This document shows, piece by piece, positions 24,986 through 34,847 of a stretch of DNA of 64,000 bases. This DNA is from Stappia sediminis (lineage in GTDB: Bacteria > Pseudomonadota > Alphaproteobacteria > Rhizobiales > Stappiaceae). The notes under the pieces were generated by a model, which was not told where the DNA came from, searched no databases, and was given only the letters and a program-made list of their open reading frames with translations. The stretch lies in the NCBI RefSeq assembly GCF_009826895.1, contig NZ_WUMV01000002.1, positions 62,001 to 126,000 of the forward strand, in the 5' to 3' direction. The translations under genes were made by a program, and so were the position numbers. How positions within the stretch are numbered: position 1 is the first letter of the stretch; every line of letters starts with the position of its first letter.

Positions 24986-27045
24986 GGCGAAAGGAACTCC
25001 ATATCCTTCTGCTCCGGGTCCGCCGTGCGGGAACTTCCGTCCTGCTCCACCTCGGGAAGGAAGACAAGCTTGCGTTCGGGGATACCCAGCGCGCGGCACA
25101 ATTGAAATGTCTCGGCGTGGTCGACCAGGATCTTGTCGTAGGCCTGCTCGAAGGCGATGCAGGCATTCGCCGCTTCCAGCGCCGAACAATGCTTTTCGCC
25201 GCCAAGCGCGAGCAGACAGCAGGTTTCCACCCCGCGGTGACGCAAGGAGCCCATAAGGGAACTGGGGAGTTGATTGGGGAGCGAAATAACCGTCCGATAG
25301 GCGGCAAGCGTAGTGATGATGGCCTCCGCATCCCACCATCCCGGATGCGGTACGCTGGTGCCGCTGTAATTCCGATGTTTTACCGAAGTGTCCTCAACGC
25401 CTCGAAGGGACGGCAGCAGGACGAACTCATCGAAGTGATCCTTCAGCGCGATGTCGCAGTCGAACCGGTTTCCTATTGCGATGAGATGAGGCGAAAGAGT
25501 GCCGTCCATACTGTCACGTATCCGCAAGGCGGCTTCCAGTTCGCCTGAATTGCCGGCCTCGATAACGATAGCAACGCAGCCCCGCGTTTTGTCCGGCGAC
25601 ATACATGGAAAGACTGAAGGCAATGACGAACCGGAATAGATTTGCCATGGCATTGAGGAGCCGGCCCTATGACGGTCGAGATGCGCGGAACGCCAGGTGG
25701 TTGCATGATTTCGACGGGCGGCTTCGGTCAGCTTCTTGCCAAGGGTCTCGATTGCCTGCGAGGCGTCGTGATCGAACGGAAGAGCTTCGGGAACCTCCAA
25801 GGTTAGTTCATGAACGGCGTTCGGTTTTCTGATCTGAGAATGGAGCCCCTGAAATCCGCTTTTTTCGCGAAAGGATTTGAGGAATTGGTCGGCCTCGAAG
25901 GCGGCTACCTGGATATTCGGCGGAGCCGAAATCGGCAACTCGACTGTGCCGCCGGGCACCTGCAGGTTTGTTTCGTCGCGCCAGCGTATTGATGGAGGGG
26001 AAACGACGTTTGCTTCAAGGGTCAGCGTGACAAGAGTGGATCTTCTTAAGGCGCGCTCCAGCGTCCAGAGAATTCCGGAAAACATCCGCCGTCTCGCGAG
26101 CGCCCCGAGGAGTTGCTCTTCCATCACCACCAGATGGCCGGGTGATCGGCCATACTCTGGCCGCTCGCGCGAACGCAGCAGCAGTATCAGATAGTCCTCC
26201 AGTGCGATCGTTTCGCGCTCGTAAGGGGAGGCAAGACGGCTGACCTTGCCAGTGTCAGGATGAAAGATCGCATATCTGGACCGGACCCTGATCTCACGAT
26301 CCAGGATAGACGGCACATTGTACAGGTTGGAGTGTTTGGAGCGAATGTACTCAAGCGTCGACGCGAGTTCTCGTTCTGCCGCCACGAGCATGCTTTCGCC
26401 CCGACGCCGATACCGAAAGCCAGCGTTCGGAACATGTATGCCTCGGAAACCCGAATCGAGCCCCTGCAGCCAAAACTCCCAATCCTCGCAGCCCCTTCTC
26501 ATGTCGCTGTCGAAGCGCAAACCTGCATCGAGCATGTTGCGCCCTGCCATGCTGCCCGCCTCGGTGACGTTTCGGAAAAGATGCTCCAGCGGAGAGTAAG
26601 ATCCGGACATATCGCCAAATTCAGCAAAGCCAAACTTGTCGATATCCGTGTATGCCCAGCCGGCGCACTCGTCACCCGACTGCAACGCATCCAACAATCG
26701 CTGCAATGTCGCCGGACCGATCCTGTTGTCGCTGTCCAGGAAATAGACGCTCTCCAGAAGCGGAAATGCGCGAAGTGCAAATTCTATTCCCGTATTTCTC
26801 GCTGCGCTGAGACCGTCGTTGCGTTTTCGCAGGTAATAGATCTTGTCTGGATAAGCGTACGCGAAGCTCAAACAGCATTCGTGAGTCTCCAAATGAGGAC
26901 ATCCATCATTCACGATGATGATGGCAAAAAGGAAATTGGTCTTTTGACTCAAAGAGGTACTTAATGCTTCAGACAGAAATCCTGGCTGGCCGAAGGCCGG
27001 TATCACTATTGCGACCTTGATGGGAGCGGTTTTGCTGCTATGCAC
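24982..27045 (-). CDS. Family 2 glycosyltransferase with long C-terminal extension
   Basis: 687-residue protein. Residues 10-230 form a GT-A domain: VAIVIPAFGQPGFLSEALS, VNDGCP, GLSAARNTGIEFAL, the metal site DSD at 104-106 (VYFLDSDNRIG) and the acceptor-side GCEDWEFWLQG at 186-194. The region from about 430 to the end (VAIVIEAGNSGELEAALRIRD through YDKILVDHAETFQLCRALGIPERKLVFLPEV) looks like part of a GT-B nucleotide-sugar-binding lobe, so this may be a two-domain enzyme. It overlaps the following gene by four bases and is preceded by an AT-rich stretch. Acceptor and donor unknown. Confidence 0.85.
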   Translation of the reverse strand: MHSSKTAPIKVAIVIPAFGQPGFLSEALSTSLSQKTNFLFAIIIVNDGCPHLETHECCLSFAYAYPDKIYYLRKRNDGLSAARNTGIEFALRAFPLLESVYFLDSDNRIGPATLQRLLDALQSGDECAGWAYTDIDKFGFAEFGDMSGSYSPLEHLFRNVTEAGSMAGRNMLDAGLRFDSDMRRGCEDWEFWLQGLDSGFRGIHVPNAGFRYRRRGESMLVAAERELASTLEYIRSKHSNLYNVPSILDREIRVRSRYAIFHPDTGKVSRLASPYERETIALEDYLILLLRSRERPEYGRSPGHLVVMEEQLLGALARRRMFSGILWTLERALRRSTLVTLTLEANVVSPPSIRWRDETNLQVPGGTVELPISAPPNIQVAAFEADQFLKSFREKSGFQGLHSQIRKPNAVHELTLEVPEALPFDHDASQAIETLGKKLTEAARRNHATTWRSAHLDRHRAGSSMPWQIYSGSSLPSVFPCMSPDKTRGCVAIVIEAGNSGELEAALRIRDSMDGTLSPHLIAIGNRFDCDIALKDHFDEFVLLPSLRGVEDTSVKHRNYSGTSVPHPGWWDAEAIITTLAAYRTVISLPNQLPSSLMGSLRHRGVETCCLLALGGEKHCSALEAANACIAFEQAYDKILVDHAETFQLCRALGIPERKLVFLPEVEQDGSSRTADPEQKDMEFLSP

Positions 27046-27462
27046 AAGCCGAGAGCCTTTTCTTCAAAAATGAAGTTTATTTCTCCATTGAAAATGGGAA
27101 TACATTCGAAATGTAAATGTAACTCTGGGGCGAAAATATGTCTCACGATCAAATTAGCAATCTGCGTTAAATTATATAAAAATTAAAACTAGTATTATTT
27201 GATTTTATATCAGAATTATTCTTGTTTTATATATTCTCTTGCGATCCCGGATTGCCACGTTGCTGTGGTAAATTAACGAATACGCGTTCGTGGAGCGTGC
27301 TCCTGCTGCCGAACGAATTCGCTCTTTTGTATAATCAAAAGGACTGTCGCCGGATCGCAGTTCTGCCGCGCCAGATGCATTCAGCAGGTTGATATTCATC
27401 AATTCCGATAAGATTGGCGCCGTGTAGCTTGTTTACTCTGTGGGAGAAGCGGAGTGCGAGCG
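27046..27462. other. AT-rich intergenic region between glycosyltransferase and acyl-CoA synthetase genes
   Basis: This 417-base gap is conspicuously AT-rich, above all at 27160-27245 (runs of A/T with few G/C), and contains no convincing gene. It must hold the divergent promoters of the minus-strand glycosyltransferase and the plus-strand synthetase operon. GGGAGAAGCGGAG just before 27463 is the ribosome site of the latter. The composition matches the stretch at 22380-22490 on the other side of the island. Confidence 0.6.
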
Positions 27463-29223
27463 ATGCCCACCAGTTGGCCTGTTATCGTCAAGACCGAAAT
27501 ACAGCGATCAAACGCCAATCTGGCAGATTATCAGTCAGAGTGTGAGCGGTTTACGTGGGACGATGCCCGCAAACTGCTCAGCTACCTTCCGGGCGGCTCG
27601 CTCAATATCTGTCATGAAGCCGTCGACAGGCACGTGGAGCACGGGCAGGGGAGCAATTTTGCGCTACGCTGGTTGGGGCGCAAAGGCGACACTCGCAACT
27701 TCACCTATAGTGACCTCCAGGCCGAGACAAGCCGTTTCGCGAATGTGCTTGCCGCTCATGGAATTGAGCGAAACGACAGCGTTTTTTCCCTGCTCGGGCG
27801 GGTGCCGGAACTTTACATCGCCGCACTCGGTACTCTTAAGCACGGCAGCGCTTATTCACCGCTTTTCTCCGCGTTCGGCCCTGAACCCGTGCGCATGCGC
27901 ATGGAGATCGGAAGGAGCGCGGCACTCGTTACGACGAAATCCTTGTACAAGCGTAAGGTCGAGGCGTGGCGAAATGAACTTCCGACGCTGAAATGCGTGT
28001 TTCTCATCGATGCGCATGGTGAAGACCTTCCGGATGGCACGATCGACCTTGCGAGCGAGATGGAACGCCGGCCCGAAACCTTCGAGACGGTGGAGACCCG
28101 GCCGGAAGATCGGGCGCTCATCCACTTCACCAGTGGCACGACGGGCCGGCCGAAGGGTGCGCTTCATGTGCATGAAGCCGTCGTTGCGCACGCGGTGACG
28201 GCGCGATTTGCCCTTGATCTGCGGCAGGGGGATATTTTCTGGTGTACCGCGGATCCGGGATGGGTCACCGGTACGTCGTATGGAATTATCGCGCCCCTCG
28301 TGCTTGGCGCCACGATGATCGTGGACGAAGGCGAGTACGATGCTGAACGCTGGTACGAAATCCTAAAAGAGCAGAAGGTGAACGTCTGGTACACGGCGCC
28401 GACGGCTATCCGCATGCTTATGAAGTACGGCGAAGAGCATGTCCGTTCGCGTGAATTTGCGCATCTGCGCTTCATGGCCAGCGTCGGCGAGCCATTGAAT
28501 CCGGAAGCGGTCATGTGGTCGATGCGTGCTTTCGGCATGCCCTTTCATGACAACTGGTGGCAAACGGAGACCGGCGGCATCATGATAGCCAACTTTGCTG
28601 CCGAAGATGTCAAGCCCGGCTCGATGGGACGGCCGCTTCCGGGCATCGAGGCGGGAATAGTCGAACGCCAAGATGGAGCGGTTCGGGAAATCACCGAGGA
28701 AAACCGGCCAGGGGAACTGGCGCTCAAGGTTGGCTGGCCGTCGATGATGCGCGGTTATCTGAACGAGGAAGAGCGATACAGGAAATGTTTCGCCGGCGAA
28801 TGGTACCTGACCGGCGATCTCGCCTACCGGGACGGGGATGGTTACTTCTGGTTTGTCGGGCGCGCGGACGATCTAATCAAGAGTTCAGGCCATCTCATCG
28901 GTCCATTCGAGGTTGAGAGCGCGCTGATTGAGCATGAGGCGGTGGCGGAGGCGGCGGTCATAGGGTTGCCGGATGAGACTGCGGGCGAGACCGTAAAGGC
29001 CTACGTGGTGCTCAACCCGGGCTTTGTGGAAAGCGAGGCGTTGGTGCGCGATATCATGGCACATGCCAGAAAGCGCCTCGGCCCCGCCGTTGCGCCACGC
29101 ATGATCGAGCCCTGCAAGACGTTGCCGCATACGCGCAGCGGAAAAGTCATGCGACGGCTCTTGAAGGCCCGGGAACTAGGCCTTCCCGAGGGCGATACCT
29201 CGACATTGGAGAGTGACAAATGA
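27463..29223 (+). CDS. Acetyl-CoA synthetase-like acyl-CoA synthetase (AMP-forming)
   Basis: 586-residue ANL-family adenylating enzyme, shorter than the 650-residue Acs. Motifs: the P-loop [37 protein letters not shown], the hinge [23 protein letters not shown] and the catalytic lysine region [15 protein letters not shown]. The tryptophan in DNWWQTE is typical of enzymes that take very small acids such as acetate or propionate. ATG at 27463 has GGAG eight bases upstream. First gene of the operon with E1, E2 and ACP, which all start in the previous stop codon, so it probably supplies or recycles acyl-CoA in that system. Confidence 0.85.
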   Translation: MPTSWPVIVKTEIQRSNANLADYQSECERFTWDDARKLLSYLPGGSLNICHEAVDRHVEHGQGSNFALRWLGRKGDTRNFTYSDLQAETSRFANVLAAHGIERNDSVFSLLGRVPELYIAALGTLKHGSAYSPLFSAFGPEPVRMRMEIGRSAALVTTKSLYKRKVEAWRNELPTLKCVFLIDAHGEDLPDGTIDLASEMERRPETFETVETRPEDRALIHFTSGTTGRPKGALHVHEAVVAHAVTARFALDLRQGDIFWCTADPGWVTGTSYGIIAPLVLGATMIVDEGEYDAERWYEILKEQKVNVWYTAPTAIRMLMKYGEEHVRSREFAHLRFMASVGEPLNPEAVMWSMRAFGMPFHDNWWQTETGGIMIANFAAEDVKPGSMGRPLPGIEAGIVERQDGAVREITEENRPGELALKVGWPSMMRGYLNEEERYRKCFAGEWYLTGDLAYRDGDGYFWFVGRADDLIKSSGHLIGPFEVESALIEHEAVAEAAVIGLPDETAGETVKAYVVLNPGFVESEALVRDIMAHARKRLGPAVAPRMIEPCKTLPHTRSGKVMRRLLKARELGLPEGDTSTLESDK

Positions 29224-30224
29224 GCAGGGCGGAGGATGGCCGCGTCCACTTGACGCGCGAGCACGCGCTCGAACTGTTGCGGCGAATGATGCTCATTCGC
29301 AGTTTCGAGGAAAAATGCGCCGAACTCTACACACAGGAAAAAATCCGCGGCTTTCTGCATCTTTACATTGGTGAGGAGGCCAATGCCGTTGGCGTCATGC
29401 AGGCGCTCGAACCCGAGGACGCGATCGTCGCGACCTACCGCGAGCATGGTCATGCACTTGCCAGGGGCATTTCCGCAAGCGCCGTCATGGCGGAAATGTA
29501 TGGCAAGGCGAGCGGGTCGAGCCGGGGGCGCGGCGGATCGATGCACATTTACGATGCGGGCCACCGCTTCTATGGGGGTAATGCGATTGTCGGGGGCGGA
29601 TTGCCGCTCGCGGTCGGCCTTGCCCTTGCCGACAAGATGCAGGGGCTGACCCGTGTGACTTGCTGTTTTTTCGGCGAAGGAGCTGCGGCGGAGGGCGAGT
29701 TCCATGAGTCCATGAACCTTGCCGCCTTGTGGAAGCTGCCGGTGCTGTTCGTATGCGAGAACAACGGCTACGCGATGGGCACCGCGCTCTCCCGCTCTGA
29801 GTCAAATCCCGACATCGCCGCCCATGCCGCGGTCTTCGGTATGCCGGCAGATGTGGTCGACGGCATGAATGTCGTTGACGTCGAGGCTGCGGCAAGGAGG
29901 GCAGCGAAGGCGGTGCGAGCCGGGGAGGGGCCGCGCTTTATCGAAAGCAAGACCTACCGTTTTCGCGCGCACTCCATGTTCGATGCCGAGCTTTACCGCG
30001 ACAAGTCCGAGGTTGAGGAATGGAAAAAGCGTGGGCCGGTGATTCGCTTTACGAAGTGGCTACTTGATACAGGTACCGCGCATGAAAGCGATATCGAGGC
30101 GATCGAGCGCGAGGTGGAAACTATTGTGGGCGATGCCGTCACTTTTGCCGAGGCGGCTCCATGGGAACCGGTCGACGACCTGACCAGGGATGTGATGTCT
30201 CCGGCGAAGGGGGCAGTGCGATGA
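29220..30224 (+). CDS. 2-oxoacid dehydrogenase E1 component, alpha subunit (TPP-dependent)
   Basis: 334-residue E1 alpha of the pyruvate/acetoin/branched-chain dehydrogenase type. The thiamine diphosphate motif runs from GEG (152-154) to ENN (180-182). [20 protein letters not shown] and [30 protein letters not shown] are characteristic of PdhA/AcoA. The phosphorylation-loop region [27 protein letters not shown] is also conserved. The ATG lies in the synthetase stop (ATGA). It forms an alpha2beta2 enzyme with the next gene product; pyruvate, acetoin or a short 2-oxoacid are all possible substrates. Confidence 0.88.
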   Translation: MSRAEDGRVHLTREHALELLRRMMLIRSFEEKCAELYTQEKIRGFLHLYIGEEANAVGVMQALEPEDAIVATYREHGHALARGISASAVMAEMYGKASGSSRGRGGSMHIYDAGHRFYGGNAIVGGGLPLAVGLALADKMQGLTRVTCCFFGEGAAAEGEFHESMNLAALWKLPVLFVCENNGYAMGTALSRSESNPDIAAHAAVFGMPADVVDGMNVVDVEAAARRAAKAVRAGEGPRFIESKTYRFRAHSMFDAELYRDKSEVEEWKKRGPVIRFTKWLLDTGTAHESDIEAIEREVETIVGDAVTFAEAAPWEPVDDLTRDVMSPAKGAVR

Positions 30225-31210
30225 CCGCGATGCGCACGATCACCTATCGGGAAGCGGTAAGGGAGGCCTTGCGGGAGGCGATGGCGCGCGACGAACGGGT
30301 TTTCCTTATGGGCGAGGACGTCGGGCGCTATGGCGGCGCTTATGCCTGCTCCAAAGGGCTCATCGAAGAGTTCGGCGAAGAGCGCGTGCGCGACACGCCG
30401 CTTTCGGAGGCCGGTTTTACGGGCGCCGGCATTGGAGCCGCACTAGGCGGCATGCGGCCGATCGTCGAGATCATGACGGTGAATTTCAGTCTCCTCGCGC
30501 TCGATCAGATCGTGAATACTGCCGCGACGCTTCGCCATATGTCTGGCGGGCAGATGTCCGTGCCACTCGTGATCCGCATGGCCACGGGTGCGGGTCGTCA
30601 ACTTGCCGCTCAGCATTCTCACAGCCTCGAATGCTGGTTTGCTCATGTGCCGGGCCTTCGCGTCGTTTCGCCGGCAACGGTGGCGGATGCGAGGGGAATG
30701 CTCTGGACGGCGCTCGAGGATCCAGATCCTGTTGTCATCTTCGAGCATGCCGCCCTTTACAACGATGAAGGGGAGGTTTCGGCGGAAGGAGATCTTGCAC
30801 GCGATCTGGACAGGGCGGCGGTGCGGCGGTCTGGTGAGGATGTTTCGATCATCACCTACTCCGGCAGTTTGAAGAAGGCGCTAACGGCGGCCGATACCCT
30901 TTCCGCAGAGGGCATTGACAGCGAGGTCATTGACTTGCGTTCCATAAGACCGCTCGACAATGAGACGATCCTGACTTCCGTAGCGAAAACCAAACGAGCC
31001 GTGATCGTCGACGAAGGTTGGCGAACGGGAGGTCTTTCCGCGGAAATTGCGGCCCGCATCAGTGAGTTGAGATTTTACGATCTCGATGCGCCTGTCGAGC
31101 GGGTATGCAGTGTTGAGGTGCCGATACCCTATCCTCGGCATCTGGAGACGGCAGCCACGCCTCAGCCGGACGGAATCATGACCGCCGTGCACAGGACGCT
31201 GCGTCGATGA
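30221..31210 (+). CDS. 2-oxoacid dehydrogenase E1 component, beta subunit
   Basis: 329-residue transketolase-like E1 beta. It starts [35 protein letters not shown] and contains [53 protein letters not shown] and [14 protein letters not shown], all typical of PdhB/AcoB. The HSHS/LECWF loop near the E1-E2 contact is normal for the family. The start in the E1 alpha stop codon (ATGA) implies equal synthesis of the two subunits. An earlier in-frame extension overlaps E1 alpha and is ignored. Confidence 0.9.
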   Translation: MTAMRTITYREAVREALREAMARDERVFLMGEDVGRYGGAYACSKGLIEEFGEERVRDTPLSEAGFTGAGIGAALGGMRPIVEIMTVNFSLLALDQIVNTAATLRHMSGGQMSVPLVIRMATGAGRQLAAQHSHSLECWFAHVPGLRVVSPATVADARGMLWTALEDPDPVVIFEHAALYNDEGEVSAEGDLARDLDRAAVRRSGEDVSIITYSGSLKKALTAADTLSAEGIDSEVIDLRSIRPLDNETILTSVAKTKRAVIVDEGWRTGGLSAEIAARISELRFYDLDAPVERVCSVEVPIPYPRHLETAATPQPDGIMTAVHRTLRR

Positions 31211-32373
31211 GCGACTTCAAGATGCCCTCTCTCGGTGCCGACATGGATGCGGGTACGCTCGTCGAGTGGCTGAAACAACCGGGAGACAAGCTGGGCAAGG
31301 GCGATGTGATCGCCGTTGTCGAAACGCAGAAAGGAGCGATCGAGATCGAGGTTTTTCATGACGCCGTGATGGGTGTGCACCTCGTTGAGCCGGGCGAGCG
31401 TGTCACGGTGGGCACCACGATTGCGCGTCTTGATGATGGTGAAATAGAAGAGCCTGAGCATGAGGCAGCTGCCCCGCCTTCGGCTCTACCTGCAACTGAA
31501 ACCTTAGCTCCGGCGGCAGTTGCGCATATTCGGAAGCCGGAAGAAGAACGGCTGAAGATCACGCCGGCGGCTCGAAAGCGTGCTGAAGAGATGGGCATTG
31601 ATCTGCAGATCGTTTCGCCAGATGCAGCTGGTGTCATCGGATTGGCCGAATTGGAGGCTGCCGCGAAAGGGCAGACACCAATATTAACGCGTACGAAAGC
31701 TGGCATCGATCCGGTGGAAATGCGAAGGGCGATTGCCGCTGCAATGGCAAGGTCCAAGCGCGAAATCCCTCACTACTATGTGAGTTCGGATCTCGATGTG
31801 ACCGCACTTATGACGTGGCTTGAAGGAGAGAACCGGAAAAGGCCGGTAGCTGAACGGCTGCTCTACGCGGTCCCGCTTATCCGGGCGCTCTGTCTTTCGC
31901 TTGCGAAGACGCCGGAGCTGAATGGTATTCACGAAGGTGACGTTTTCCGCCCAGATGAAGCGGTACATGCCGGGATCGCCGTTTCAATGCGCGGCGGCGG
32001 TCTGATCGCTCCGGCAATCCTCAATGCGGATACCCTCGATCTCGATGTGCTGAGGAAGGCCCTAGCCGATCTCGTACAGCGGGTGCGCGCCGGCAGGCTG
32101 AAGAGCTCGGAAATGACTTCGGCGACCGTGACCATATCCAATCTCGGAGAAAAAACTGCCGATATGCTGATGCCGGTGATCTATCCGCCGCAGGTGGCAA
32201 TCATCGGATGCGGACAAATCCGGGAAACCGCGCGCTTCAAGAGCGGAGCGTGGCAGGCAAGGCGCGTCATGACCGTGACGGTCGCCGCAGATCACAGGGT
32301 GAGCGATGGGCGAATAGCCGCCCGGTTTCTCAACGACGCCCAAAGGCAACTCGATCATCCGGAGAAGCTATGA
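31207..32373 (+). CDS. 2-oxoacid dehydrogenase E2, dihydrolipoamide acyltransferase
   Basis: 388-residue E2 with one N-terminal lipoyl domain (lipoyl lysine Lys42 in [12 protein letters not shown]), a peripheral-subunit-binding domain at about residues 117-152 ([31 protein letters not shown]) and a C-terminal catalytic domain ending in DHRVSDG with His363 and Asp367. All catalytic features are intact. The complex lacks its own E3 gene, so a general lipoamide dehydrogenase must reoxidise it unless the acyl group is drawn off to another acceptor such as the ACP encoded next. Start and stop overlap both neighbours by four bases. Confidence 0.9.
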   Translation: MSDFKMPSLGADMDAGTLVEWLKQPGDKLGKGDVIAVVETQKGAIEIEVFHDAVMGVHLVEPGERVTVGTTIARLDDGEIEEPEHEAAAPPSALPATETLAPAAVAHIRKPEEERLKITPAARKRAEEMGIDLQIVSPDAAGVIGLAELEAAAKGQTPILTRTKAGIDPVEMRRAIAAAMARSKREIPHYYVSSDLDVTALMTWLEGENRKRPVAERLLYAVPLIRALCLSLAKTPELNGIHEGDVFRPDEAVHAGIAVSMRGGGLIAPAILNADTLDLDVLRKALADLVQRVRAGRLKSSEMTSATVTISNLGEKTADMLMPVIYPPQVAIIGCGQIRETARFKSGAWQARRVMTVTVAADHRVSDGRIAARFLNDAQRQLDHPEKL

Positions 32374-32621
32374 CGCAAGAGCAAAGCGAAGATCTCGTAA
32401 AGCGCATTCTCTTTCAGGTCGCGCCGGAGCTGGAAGGTGAGGACGTCGACCCGGATGAACCCTTCCGTGAGCAGTTCGAGATCGATTCCATGGATTTCCT
32501 GAATCTGGTGATCGGTCTCAACAAGGAGACGGGTATTGAAATCCCGGAGGAGGACTACCCTAAACTGGAAACCCTTTCAGGCTGTGTCGCGTACCTTAAT
32601 CAGCGGAAGGGGCAGACGTAG
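32370..32621 (+). CDS. Acyl carrier protein
   Basis: 83-residue acidic carrier protein. The phosphopantetheine site is IDSMDFLNLV with Ser40, close to the DSLD consensus, and the four-helix pattern is complete (EDLVKRILFQVAPELEG; SGCVAYLNQRKG). It is not the housekeeping AcpP, which has the GADSLDTVE form. The ATG overlaps the E2 stop (ATGA), so it is made together with the E1-E2 complex. A carrier protein beside an oxoacid dehydrogenase suggests that acyl groups from E2 or the acyl-CoA synthetase are loaded onto it; no ketosynthase or condensation gene is nearby. Confidence 0.9.
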   Translation: MTQEQSEDLVKRILFQVAPELEGEDVDPDEPFREQFEIDSMDFLNLVIGLNKETGIEIPEEDYPKLETLSGCVAYLNQRKGQT

Positions 32622-32761
32622 TTTCACCGAGATACTCGCGCCGGATAAAGACTTTCGCTGGCTGCGCGAGATTGATCGTGATTTCGAAATCGAAAAAATA
32701 TCCCGAGCGATGCACGAGCGCGTCTTATGAGCCTTGCCGCTGGGTTTCAAGCGCTTCGAAA

Positions 32762-33826
32762 TCAGGCGGCATTTTCTTCGTTTGCACCGAAGGCGACTGA
32801 GTTGCGGGAGACTAGAGGACATTCCACCTTGATTTGATCATGTCCCGTCGAGAGGCCGCCGGCAATGTCCAGCAGAAGCTCCGCCGCAACCGCTCCCATT
32901 TCATAGTGCGGCAGGACAAGGGTTGTCAGCGGAGGGCGCATGAACTGGGCGACCTCGCGGTCGTCGAAGCCCACGACTGAAATATCGTCCGGGATGCGAA
33001 GCCCCAATTCCTTGAGCGCGTCGTAACACCCGAGCGCCATCATGTCGTTGGCGCAGAATATACCGTCAGGCGGATTGTCTTGCCGCATCAATTGCATCGT
33101 GCCTTCGTATCCGGCCGAAGGCTCCCAGTTGCCCGGATAGACCAATTCGGGATCGTAGGGAATATCTGCACTCGACAGGGCCTGGCGATAGCCCCGCAGC
33201 CTGTCGCGCGAAGCGTCGATTCCGTGCTGCCCGTTGATAAGCGCGATACGCCTTCGCCCGGCGCGGATCAGATGTTCCGTTGCGGTTCTCCCCCCAAGCA
33301 GTTCTCCCGGAAGGATCGATGGCAGACGGCGGCGCTTGTCATAACAATTTACCAGCACAGAGGGCGTCTCGAAGAAGATCTGTGGTGGCTGCACCTGGCG
33401 GGTCAGCATCGTCGCATAGATCAGGCCAAGGTGCGGCTGCTTGGACATCTGGTCGATGAGCTGGCTTTTCAAGTCGCCTTCGCCGCGCAGGACAGCCATC
33501 GTCATGGTCACCCCGTACTCCAGCGCCTTTTCGCGAGCCCCTTCGAATATCAACGGCGTCCAGGGATCGGTCGCGACTTCGTCGGCAACAAAACCGATCA
33601 ACTTGTCACTCGCCGGCGACTTCTTCTTCGCGCGACGGACGAGTTTATAGCCAAGGGCGTTTGCTGCCTCGCGAACTCGCAGCTTGGTCGCGTCTGTCAG
33701 ACGCGCTCCAACGCTGCCATTGAGAACCAACGACACGGTCGCTTGGGATACTCCGGCCCGCGCAGCCACATCCATCATCGTCGGTCTCAACCGCTCCGCT
33801 CCTTCCTCGAATTCAGCAGTATCCAT
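32762..33826 (-). CDS. LacI-family transcriptional regulator
   Basis: 354-residue repressor. The helix-turn-helix TMMDVAARAGVSQATVSLVLNG covers about residues 16-37, followed by the hinge helix LRVREAANALGYKLVRRAKKKSP and a periplasmic-binding-protein-like effector domain (DKLIGFVADEVATDPWTPLI onward, ANDMMALGCYDALKELGLRIPDDISVVGFDD). It is the last gene of the minus-strand sugar-transport unit, 18 bases after the permease, and most likely responds to the transported sugar and acts at the divergent promoter near 35.7 kb. Confidence 0.93.
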   Translation of the reverse strand: MDTAEFEEGAERLRPTMMDVAARAGVSQATVSLVLNGSVGARLTDATKLRVREAANALGYKLVRRAKKKSPASDKLIGFVADEVATDPWTPLIFEGAREKALEYGVTMTMAVLRGEGDLKSQLIDQMSKQPHLGLIYATMLTRQVQPPQIFFETPSVLVNCYDKRRRLPSILPGELLGGRTATEHLIRAGRRRIALINGQHGIDASRDRLRGYRQALSSADIPYDPELVYPGNWEPSAGYEGTMQLMRQDNPPDGIFCANDMMALGCYDALKELGLRIPDDISVVGFDDREVAQFMRPPLTTLVLPHYEMGAVAAELLLDIAGGLSTGHDQIKVECPLVSRNSVAFGANEENAA

Positions 33827-33844
33827 TGCGCAGCGTGTGTATCC

Positions 33845-34837
33845 TCAGCTTCTGGCGTGCCTGATCCGGTCGAACGAAACCGCGATAACGATGAATGTTC
33901 CGATAAACATTCCCTGCCAGAAAGTCGAGATGCCGAGCAATATAAGCGAGTTGCGGATCACCTCGATCAGCAGGGCGCCGACTACGGCGCCGAGTGCCGT
34001 GCCTTCGCCACCGTTGAGGTTGGCGCCCCCGATAACGGCTGCCGCGATCACCGTAAGTTCCATCGCGGTACCAAGGTTAGTGGTCACGCTGCCGAGCCAG
34101 CCGGCCATGAGGATACCGGTCAGACCGGCGGTGAATGCCGAGAACATGTAGATCGAGACCTTGATCGGCTTGACCGCGATCCCGGTCAGCGTCGCAGCCT
34201 CCTCATTCGAACCGATGGCGAAGACATACTGCCCCCAACGGGTCCAGCGGTAGACCACGCTCATCACCACCGTCAGCACGACGAGTACGTAGAGTGGGTG
34301 CGGCAAGCCGAATGTCGAACCGCCACCGATCCAAAGAAGCAGATCGTGGTCGGGCCCGAACTCCCAGATCATCTTGTTGTTCGAGAGTACCATCGCAGCC
34401 GAGCGGGCCGCTGAAAGCATGCCGAGAGTGATAACGAAGGCGGGCATGCCCGCGTAGGCAATCAGGACGCCGTTAATCAGCCCGACCAGCAATGCGACGC
34501 CGAGCGCGGCAACGGCGGAGAACCAGAAAGGGTAGCCGCCCTCCATCAGCACCGAAATCACCATCGCCGATAGCACCACGGTGGAGCCGACAGACAGATC
34601 GATGCCGCCGGATGCGATTACGGTGGTCATGCCAATCGCTATGATTGCGACGAATGCGAAGTTCCGCGACACATTGAAGAGGTTCCTCTCGGTCGCGAAG
34701 GCATCTGTCATAACGCTCAGGGCGAGGCATGCGAGAACGGCGGCGATAAAGACCCAGAAAACCTGGAGGTTGGCGATCCGGGCAAACGTGCTGCGATGCT
34801 GGGCCTGGCCGATCGCCTGTTCCAGAGTGTCAGACAT
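33845..34837 (-). CDS. Sugar ABC transporter permease (RbsC family)
   Basis: 330-residue permease of the ribose/xylose/fructose type. GGAGAAAC precedes the ATG at 34837; the upstream extension in frame lacks support. The hallmark segment is VIASGGIDLSVGSTVVLSAM, and the C-terminal pair GGANLNGGEGTALGAVVGALLIEV is also typical. Eight or more hydrophobic helices. It is paired with the single-domain ATPase 10 bases upstream in the transcript. No binding protein is encoded in this minus-strand unit; one of the two encoded on the plus strand probably serves it. Confidence 0.92.
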   Translation of the reverse strand: MSDTLEQAIGQAQHRSTFARIANLQVFWVFIAAVLACLALSVMTDAFATERNLFNVSRNFAFVAIIAIGMTTVIASGGIDLSVGSTVVLSAMVISVLMEGGYPFWFSAVAALGVALLVGLINGVLIAYAGMPAFVITLGMLSAARSAAMVLSNNKMIWEFGPDHDLLLWIGGGSTFGLPHPLYVLVVLTVVMSVVYRWTRWGQYVFAIGSNEEAATLTGIAVKPIKVSIYMFSAFTAGLTGILMAGWLGSVTTNLGTAMELTVIAAAVIGGANLNGGEGTALGAVVGALLIEVIRNSLILLGISTFWQGMFIGTFIVIAVSFDRIRHARS

Positions 34838-34847
34838 TGTTTCTCCG

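Noticed and set aside
24985-25339. 118-residue N-terminal extension of the unknown island protein
   Set aside because: It lies inside the glycosyltransferase gene in another frame and the text is not protein-like; the ATGA start at 24985 fits better.
33080-34414. 444-codon plus-strand frame across the LacI and permease genes
   Set aside because: Antisense to two clear genes with full family motifs.
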